A stretch of DNA of 12,353 bases from JAVVHH01 sp964657565 (GTDB lineage: Bacteria > Pseudomonadota > Alphaproteobacteria > Acetobacterales > Acetobacteraceae), in contig CAZZVQ010000143.1 in the NCBI GenBank assembly GCA_964657565.1, positions 1 through 12,353 on the forward strand, given 5' to 3'. How positions within the stretch are numbered: the first letter of the stretch is position 1; every line of letters begins with the position of its first letter. Below, in pieces: positions 7,292 through 12,353 of the stretch. Position numbers and translations under genes: made by a program. Under the pieces are notes generated by a model. That model was not told the origin of the DNA. It made no database searches and worked only from the letters and a program-made list of their open reading frames with translations.

Positions 7292-8055
7292 CAGAGGCCG
7301 CCGACGAGATGGCCGCCATCGACCGTCACCACGCTGCCGGTCATGAACGACCCGGCGCCGGAAGCGAGCAGCAACAGCGGGCCGTCGAGCTCGCGCAGCT
7401 CGCCCAGGCGGCGTTGCGGAATCCGGCGGATCAGGGCTTTGCCCGCATCGCTGGCGAAGAACGCGTCGTTCAGCTCCGTCTCGATGTAGCCCGGCGCCAG
7501 CGCGTTCACCCGGATGCGGTGCCGCGCCCATTCCAGCGCCAGCGCCTTGGTCATCTGCACCACGCCCGCCTTCGAGACGGCATACGGCGCCACGCCCCCG
7601 GTCACGCGCAGGCCGAGGATCGAGGCGATGTTGACGATGCTGCCCCCGCCATGCGTGGCCATGCTGCGCGCCGCTTGCTGCGCCACGAGCCAACTGCCGC
7701 GCAGATTGGTGTCGATCACGGAGGACCAGTCCGCGTCGCCCATGTCGAGCGCCGCGCCGGTCGAGGTGATGCCGGCGTTGTTGATCACCACCGTGACCGG
7801 GCCGAACCGCGCCTCGGCCGCCGCGAACGCCGCGACCACGCTGGCCGGGTCGGTCACGTCCAGCCGGACGGCGTGCGCCTTGCCGCCGGCGCCCTCCAGC
7901 TGGGCGACAGTGTCGGCCAGTGCACTCTCGCGCCGCGCGGCGACCGTCACGGCGGCGCCGGAGGCCGACAACACGCCGGCGAAATGGCGGCCGAGGCCGC
8001 TGGAAGCGCCGGTCACCAGCGCGTGCTGGCCGGCCAGGCTGAAACGGTCAGTCAT
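7291..8055 (-). CDS. SDR family NAD(P)-dependent oxidoreductase (FabG-like)
   Basis: This classical short-chain dehydrogenase/reductase has 254 residues and should interconvert an alcohol and a ketone in the cytoplasm. Visible are the dinucleotide-binding TGASSGLG (15-22), NNAG (92-95), structural N117, and the catalytic S145, Y158 and K162 (YAVSK). The C-terminus has SFMTGSVVTVDGGH. R41 and R42 after the second beta strand (AARRE) favour NADP(H) over NAD(H). ATG 8055 overlaps the stop of the upstream hydrolase gene by four bases (8052-8055), so the two are translationally coupled. The frame stays open upstream to 8487, but that extension is out-of-frame hydrolase sequence. Within the operon it could act on a hydroxy- or oxo-intermediate produced by the ThDP enzyme or the hydrolase. 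Substrate unknown. Confidence 0.93.
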   Translation of the reverse strand: MTDRFSLAGQHALVTGASSGLGRHFAGVLSASGAAVTVAARRESALADTVAQLEGAGGKAHAVRLDVTDPASVVAAFAAAEARFGPVTVVINNAGITSTGAALDMGDADWSSVIDTNLRGSWLVAQQAARSMATHGGGSIVNIASILGLRVTGGVAPYAVSKAGVVQMTKALALEWARHRIRVNALAPGYIETELNDAFFASDAGKALIRRIPQRRLGELRELDGPLLLLASGAGSFMTGSVVTVDGGHLVGGL

Positions 8056-8876
8056 GGTGTCAGCTCCCGTTGCTGGTTTGCCCGTGCCAGGAAGTCGCCG
8101 ACCAAGTCGGCCATCTCCTCCGGCGCTTCCCAGATCGCGCGGTGGCCCAGGTCTTGGAGCAGTTCCAGGCGTGCGCCCGGGATGCGGCCGGCCAGCGTGG
8201 CGGCATTGCGCGGGGGCACCAGCACGTCCGCGGCGCCGGTGGCGACCAGCGTGGGCGAGCGCACCGTGGCCAGCGCGTGGTAGGAGTCGAAGCGGCGGAG
8301 CGCCTGCATCTGTTGGCTGGCGACGAAAGGCGGGGTGGGATGCTCCAGTTCCCGCCACATCTGCCGCTCGACCGCTTCCGGATTGGTCGCGAGGAAATCC
8401 GGCGAGTAGGTCACCGGCCAGGCCTGCCGTGCGGTCTCCTCGGGCGTCAGCCGCTCGGTGATGAACAGGCGGCGCAGCACCGACCACGGCGCCGGCGTCG
8501 CCCAGGGACCGCCGCAGAACGTGCCGAACAGGATCAGCCGATCGACCCGGTCCGGATGCCCGGTCACCACCTCCTGCGCGATGGCGCCGCCCATCGAGAA
8601 GCCGAGCAGATGCACCCGGGCCACCCCGAGCGCATCGAGCAGCCCGGCCACGTCGCGCGCCTGATTGTCCAGTTCGTAGCCGTCGGGAGTAGCCGGGCTG
8701 CGGCCGGTGCCGCGGTTATCGAAGGTCAGCACCCGGTGCCGCCGCGCCATCCGGTCCAGGAATGCGGGCGGCCACGCGGCGCTGCTTTGGCGGAACCCGG
8801 CGATCAGGCACAGCACCGGGCCGTCGCCGACGACCTGGTAGTGCAGGGCGGTTCCGTTGGTTGGCGCGAACGGCAT
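8052..8876 (-). CDS. Alpha/beta hydrolase fold protein
   Basis: This 274-residue serine hydrolase has a complete catalytic triad by position: nucleophile S94 in the elbow GFSMGG (92-97), acid D217 in GAADVLVPP, and base H245 in LGHRAIWE. An oxyanion-hole segment (AGFRQSS, 26-32) and the conserved DNRGTGRS (53-60) also fit. Residues 125-190 form a variable, Pro/Trp-rich stretch expected to be the substrate-shaping cap. There is no signal peptide, so it acts in the cytoplasm. ATG 8876 follows AAGGAG (8881-8886) with a short 4-base spacing. The gene lies 17 bases after the MFS gene and is coupled to the SDR by an ATGA overlap. It may cleave an ester, lactone or C-C bond of a pathway intermediate. 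Esterase, enol-lactonase and diketone hydrolase activities cannot be told apart here. Confidence 0.93.
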   Translation of the reverse strand: MPFAPTNGTALHYQVVGDGPVLCLIAGFRQSSAAWPPAFLDRMARRHRVLTFDNRGTGRSPATPDGYELDNQARDVAGLLDALGVARVHLLGFSMGGAIAQEVVTGHPDRVDRLILFGTFCGGPWATPAPWSVLRRLFITERLTPEETARQAWPVTYSPDFLATNPEAVERQMWRELEHPTPPFVASQQMQALRRFDSYHALATVRSPTLVATGAADVLVPPRNAATLAGRIPGARLELLQDLGHRAIWEAPEEMADLVGDFLARANQQRELTP

Positions 8877-8893
8877 GAAGCTCCTTGATCTCC

Positions 8894-10201
8894 CTACTTA
8901 TTCACCAGCCGCGCCGGCACGGTCAGGATCAGCAGCGCGCCCACCACCACGATCGCGCTGAACAGATACAGCGCCGATTGCGACGTGCCGGTCAGGTCGG
9001 TCATCCAGCCGACGAAGAAATTGCTGACGAAGCCGGCGATGTTGCCCACCGAGTTGATCAGGGCGATGCCCGCCGCCGCAGCGGCGCCGCCGAGGAACGT
9101 CGAGGGCAGGCACCAGAACGCGGCCTGCGCGGTCGAGGCCCCGGCGGCGGCCAGCGTCAATCCCAGCATCGCCAGCAGGATGTTTGTCCCGGCGAAGGCC
9201 GTGAGCGCCAGGCCCAGGCTGCAGACCACCGCGGGCAGCAGCGTGTGCCAGCGGCGTTCGCGCAGCCGGTCGCCGCTGATGTTGGTGGTGATCATCGCGG
9301 CGACGGCGACCAGATAGGGGATCGCCGTCAGGAAGCCGATCGTCAGCGGGTCGCCCACACCCGCCTGCTTGATCAGCGAGGGCAGCCAGAAGCTGATGAT
9401 GTAGATGCCGCAGACGATGGTGAAGTAGATCACGCTGAGCAGCCAGACCCGGCCGTCGCTGAAGGCGGCGCCGAGATGGCTGTGGCCGGTCTTCTCGCCC
9501 TCTTCGGCCGCGATGGCGCGGGCGACGACCTGCTTCTCCGCCGGGTCGAGCCAGGTCACGTCGACGACCCGGTCGCGCAGGTAGATGATCGTCACCACGC
9601 CGAGCACGAGCGACGGGATCGTCTCGATGATGAACAGCCATTGCCAGCCCGAGAGCCCGCGCGAGCCGCTGACCGCCTGCAGGATGAAGCCGGAGAGCGG
9701 ACCGCCGATGATGGTCGCCATCGGGATCGCGGCCAGGAAGAACGCCGTGATCTTGCCGCGGCGCGACGCGGGGAACCAATACGTCAGATAGAGCAGGATG
9801 CCGGGAATGAAGCCCGCTTCCGCGACGCCGAGCAGGAAGCGAAGCAGATAGAACATCCATGCCGTATGCACGAAGATCATGGCGCCCGAGAGCAGGCCCC
9901 AGGTGATCATGATGCGCGCAATCCAGAGCCGCGCGCCCACCCTTAGCATGACGATGTTGCTCGGCACCTCGAACAGCACGTAGCCGACGAAGAACATGCT
10001 GGCGCCGAGGCCGTAGATGGTCTCGCTGAAGCCCAATTCCTGCAGCATCTGCAGCTTGGCAAAGCCGACATTGACGCGATCGAGGTAGGCCGCGAGGTAA
10101 CAGATGAACAGGAACGGGATGATCCGCCAGGTCACCTTGCGATAGGTGCGATCCTCGAGTTCACTGGGAGATTCGATCCCGGCGCTTGCTGCATAGGACA
10201 T
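8894..10201 (-). CDS. MFS transporter, anion:cation symporter (ACS) type
   Basis: This inner-membrane secondary transporter has 435 residues, the usual length for the family, and about twelve hydrophobic segments. The first helix carries the ACS-family signature YLDRVNVGFAKL at 39-50. A hydrophilic central loop (about residues 205-250, Glu/Lys/Arg-rich) separates the two halves. Family members import organic anions such as tartrate, phthalate, hexuronates or 4-hydroxyphenylacetate with protons. ATG 10201 follows AGGAGG (10210-10215) at 8 bases. The gene lies 37 bases downstream of the ThDP-enzyme gene and 17 bases upstream of the hydrolase gene, so it probably brings in the carboxylated substrate of this operon. 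The particular anion cannot be identified from sequence alone. Confidence 0.93.
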   Translation of the reverse strand: MSYAASAGIESPSELEDRTYRKVTWRIIPFLFICYLAAYLDRVNVGFAKLQMLQELGFSETIYGLGASMFFVGYVLFEVPSNIVMLRVGARLWIARIMITWGLLSGAMIFVHTAWMFYLLRFLLGVAEAGFIPGILLYLTYWFPASRRGKITAFFLAAIPMATIIGGPLSGFILQAVSGSRGLSGWQWLFIIETIPSLVLGVVTIIYLRDRVVDVTWLDPAEKQVVARAIAAEEGEKTGHSHLGAAFSDGRVWLLSVIYFTIVCGIYIISFWLPSLIKQAGVGDPLTIGFLTAIPYLVAVAAMITTNISGDRLRERRWHTLLPAVVCSLGLALTAFAGTNILLAMLGLTLAAAGASTAQAAFWCLPSTFLGGAAAAAGIALINSVGNIAGFVSNFFVGWMTDLTGTSQSALYLFSAIVVVGALLILTVPARLVNK

Positions 10202-10238
10202 GCTGGTTTCCTCCTGTGTGTTTTTCCCGGTTCTAGAG

Positions 10239-11951
10239 TCAGCTACCCCGCCACTTGCGTTCCGCCTCGTCCCATGCGGCCAGCGGCAGCAGGTCGGGGA
10301 CCCAGGCGAGCCCGGTCTTGGCGTCCGACGAAACGGCCTCGGGCGTCACCACCACGTCGAGCAACGCCGGCCGGTTGGCCAGCGCGCGCTCGATCGCCGG
10401 GCGCAATTGCTCCTCGGTTTCGACCCGTTCGCCGTGCATGCCGAAGGCGCGGGCCATCGCGGCATGGTCGCTGGATTGCAGCCTGGTGCCGACCACCTTG
10501 CCGTGGGTGACGGTCTGGTCGTGCACCTCGATCTGCCAGGCGGCGTTGTTGGCCACCACGATCAGGACCGGCGCCTTATGCCGCACCGCGGTGTCCACCT
10601 CGATGGCGTTGAAGCCGAACGCGCCATCCCCCGTGGCCACGACCACGGTGCGGTCGGGGAAAGCGAGGCTCGCGGCGATGCCGTAGGGCACGCCGATGCC
10701 GATGCAGCCGAACGGGCCGGGGTCGAGCATGGAAGGCGCGGACAGGCCGATGCGGGCGAAGCTCAGGAAGTCGCCGCCGTCGGTGACCACGATCGCATCC
10801 GTCCCGATCGCGTCCTGCAGCGCCGCCAGCACGCGGTTCGGATGCAGCTTCCCGTCCGACCCGGCCGGCGCGCTCGCCATCGACTGCTTCAGCTTGCCCG
10901 CGCGCTGCTCGTGGCCCGCCCGCAGCTTGGCCGCCCAGGCCTTGTCCACCGCGGCCGGGCGGTTGCCGCCGGCCTCGACCAAAGCCCGCAGCGTCTCCTT
11001 CGGGGAGGCGAGGATCTCCGCCGCACCGCGCCGATTGTCGCGCAGCTCGGCGGTCACGTCGGCGATGCGCACGAATTTCGCCGCGCCGAAGATCGCCGGT
11101 GAGCCGTAGGCGAGCTGGAAATCGAGCCGCCGCCCGATGGTGACCACCACGTCCGCATCGCCCATCACCGCGCCGCGCATGGCGCCGACGACCGAGGGAT
11201 GCGAGTCCGGCACCAAGCCGCGGCTCTCGCCGGTGTCGAGGTAGACGGCGCCGACGCGGTCGAGGAACGCCACCAGCTCGGGCCCGGCCCCGCGCGCCCC
11301 GCGCCCGGAGATCACCAGGACCCGGCGCGCGGACCAGATCAGGTCGACCGCCGCATCCACCTGCGCCGGGTCCGGGAGCGTGAGCTGGCGGGGCTTCGGA
11401 CGCAGGTGCTCCTCCAGCTGCAGCGGTTTCGGCACCAGGCTGCGCAGGGTGTCGACGGGGAAGTCGATATAGGATGGGCCGGGCTCGCCGCCCTCGCCGA
11501 GGGCGCGCGAGATCGCCTCGTCCAGTTCGGCCAGCGCCAAAGCGGGCTCGCGGATTGTGCGCGCGTAGCGGGTGATGGTGCGGACCAGCTGCGTGTGGTC
11601 GAGATCCTGCAGGCCGCCGCGGTTCTCCTGCGGCCGCGGGTTCGTCCCCGCCATGACCAGGACCGGCGCGCGGGACACATGCGCATTGGCGATGCCGGTG
11701 ATCGAATTGGTCATCCCCGGCCCGGCGGTGACGAGCGCCACCCCCAGCTCCCCGGTCAGCTCGGCATGCGCCTGCGCCATGTGGACCGCGGCCCGCTCGT
11801 CGCGCACGTCGACGATGCCGATGCCGTGCGCATCCAACCGCATCCAGATCGGCATGATGTGGCCCCCGCACAGGGCGAACACGCGCGAGACGCCGCGCGC
11901 CTGGAGGGACCGCGCGATGAGGTCGGCGACGCTGTCGGGAGCTGCTCTCAT
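10239..11951 (-). CDS. Thiamine diphosphate-dependent enzyme, acetolactate synthase / oxalyl-CoA decarboxylase / benzaldehyde lyase-like
   Basis: This 570-residue protein has the three-domain layout of the ThDP decarboxylase superfamily: an N-terminal Pyr domain (about 5-170), a central domain (about 195-325) and a C-terminal PP domain (about 370-545). E52 in DVRDERAA is the cofactor-activating Glu. The ThDP/Mg motif is GDG at 441-443 with NN at 468-469. H31 in GGHI and Q115 in GGLQDLDHTQ line up with active-site His and Gln of benzaldehyde lyase as I recall that sequence. The GDGAFGFNAIE region is closest in feel to the oxalyl-CoA decarboxylase/2-hydroxyacyl-CoA lyase branch. Nothing shows CoA binding clearly. 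The ATG at 11951 has AGGAGG (11963-11968) with a long 11-base spacing. It is likely to decarboxylate, cleave or join 2-oxo or acyloin compounds; the substrate is open. No small regulatory subunit gene accompanies it, so a biosynthetic acetolactate synthase is unlikely. Confidence 0.9.
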   Translation of the reverse strand: MRAAPDSVADLIARSLQARGVSRVFALCGGHIMPIWMRLDAHGIGIVDVRDERAAVHMAQAHAELTGELGVALVTAGPGMTNSITGIANAHVSRAPVLVMAGTNPRPQENRGGLQDLDHTQLVRTITRYARTIREPALALAELDEAISRALGEGGEPGPSYIDFPVDTLRSLVPKPLQLEEHLRPKPRQLTLPDPAQVDAAVDLIWSARRVLVISGRGARGAGPELVAFLDRVGAVYLDTGESRGLVPDSHPSVVGAMRGAVMGDADVVVTIGRRLDFQLAYGSPAIFGAAKFVRIADVTAELRDNRRGAAEILASPKETLRALVEAGGNRPAAVDKAWAAKLRAGHEQRAGKLKQSMASAPAGSDGKLHPNRVLAALQDAIGTDAIVVTDGGDFLSFARIGLSAPSMLDPGPFGCIGIGVPYGIAASLAFPDRTVVVATGDGAFGFNAIEVDTAVRHKAPVLIVVANNAAWQIEVHDQTVTHGKVVGTRLQSSDHAAMARAFGMHGERVETEEQLRPAIERALANRPALLDVVVTPEAVSSDAKTGLAWVPDLLPLAAWDEAERKWRGS

Positions 11952-11973
11952 GAAATCCGGTTCCTCCTTTTAT

Positions 11974-12353
11974 TTATGCGAGAAGGGCGACGAGGACCGA
12001 CACGGTCACCACGGACACGACGTGCGACACGAGGATCGCCCCGGAGGTCACGCCGGGCTGCAAGTCGTAGAGCTTGGCGATCATGAAGGGTCCCGACCCG
12101 ATCGGCAGCGCGCTCAACAATATCGCGGGGCGCGACCAGGCCGGCGGGACGTGGAACACGTAGAACACCAGCAGCGCCGTGATGGCCGGCTGCACCACCA
12201 GCTTCAGCCCGACCAGCACGCCGATCGAGCGGGCGTCGCTCGTGGACGCCCGCTCATGGGCCAGGAACAGCCCGATGCAGACGAGCGCGCAGGGGGAGGC
12301 GGCGCCGCCGAGCAGGCTGACGAAGCGCTCGACCGGGTCGAGCAAACCGCGCC
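11974..12353 (-). CDS. AEC (auxin efflux carrier) family transporter, 5' part cut by window edge
   Basis: This is the C-terminal portion (about 126 residues) of an inner-membrane permease of about 300-320 residues. The visible part has four or so hydrophobic segments: GGAASPCALVCIGLFLA, a long one around GLKLVVQPAITALLVFYVF, one around ILLSALPIGSG, and a final one ending in VSVLVALLA. The Ala-Pro-Ala-Leu pattern near the start of this part and the Pro in the third segment are typical of AEC/MdcF-like carriers, which move malonate, malate and similar acids in bacteria. The true start lies beyond 12353; a TTG at 12345 is an internal Leu codon. It is followed after 22 bases by the ThDP-enzyme gene, whose Shine-Dalgarno begins just past its stop codon. 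Together with the MFS gene this gives the operon two transporters. Confidence 0.88.
   Translation of the reverse strand, partial: RGLLDPVERFVSLLGGAASPCALVCIGLFLAHERASTSDARSIGVLVGLKLVVQPAITALLVFYVFHVPPAWSRPAILLSALPIGSGPFMIAKLYDLQPGVTSGAILVSHVVSVVTVSVLVALLA

Noticed and set aside
6523..8283. Plus-strand ORF of 586 codons
   Set aside because: Antisense to the OYE, SDR and hydrolase genes, which all have complete active sites. Its own product is Arg/His-rich without motifs.
8056..8487. N-terminal extension of the SDR gene
   Set aside because: It is out-of-frame hydrolase sequence, and the SDR fold starts normally at ATG 8055.
10576..11871. Second minus-strand frame of 431 codons inside the ThDP gene
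   Set aside because: Overlaps the real gene in another frame and shows no ThDP or other motif; it is an effect of high GC.
12343..12345. TTG as start codon of the AEC gene
   Set aside because: It would leave only the C-terminal part of an AEC carrier. The frame continues through the window edge, so this is an internal Leu.
5132..12353. Defence island, phage or mobile element
   Set aside because: All genes are recognisable metabolic enzymes or transporters. No integrase, transposase, repeat pair or tRNA attachment site is visible.

Overview
The window is GC-rich, gene-dense and has long antisense shadow ORFs. This fits a high-GC proteobacterium, probably an alphaproteobacterium or similar soil or plant-associated heterotroph. 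The genus cannot be read from the sequence. There are no RNA genes, insertion sequences, phage genes or CRISPR arrays. All ten genes are metabolic or transport genes, packed so tightly that no gene-free stretch reaches 300 bases.

Left part (1-5131): a polyamine-type ABC importer linked to an amine oxidase. The ATPase gene (minus strand, cut by the left edge) points away from two inner-membrane permeases, a Tat-exported PotD-like binding protein and a PuuB-like FAD oxidoreductase (all plus strand). The four plus-strand genes are joined by three successive 4-base ATGA overlaps, so they almost certainly form one translationally coupled operon. The simplest reading is that an amine or polyamine is imported and then oxidised by the FAD enzyme. 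The shared divergent region (916-1039) is the only place in this half where promoters can sit.

Right part (5132-12353, all minus strand): a run of seven genes, which in transcription order are an AEC-family transporter (cut by the right edge), a thiamine-diphosphate enzyme, an MFS/ACS-family transporter, an alpha/beta hydrolase, an SDR oxidoreductase, an Old Yellow Enzyme and a nitronate-monooxygenase-like flavoprotein. Gaps are 37 bases or less, and one pair overlaps by ATGA. The promoter must lie beyond the right edge. The content suggests a catabolic operon with its own uptake systems: a C-C lyase/ligase or decarboxylase, a hydrolase, an alcohol/ketone dehydrogenase, an ene-reductase and a flavin oxygenase. 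The substrate cannot be deduced from the sequence.

The two operons converge at 5131/5132 with no base between them. Their stop codons form the palindrome TGATCA, so no dedicated terminator fits between them. The most interesting candidate for something undescribed is the seven-gene cluster and its ThDP enzyme. No exotic or defence-type system is visible.
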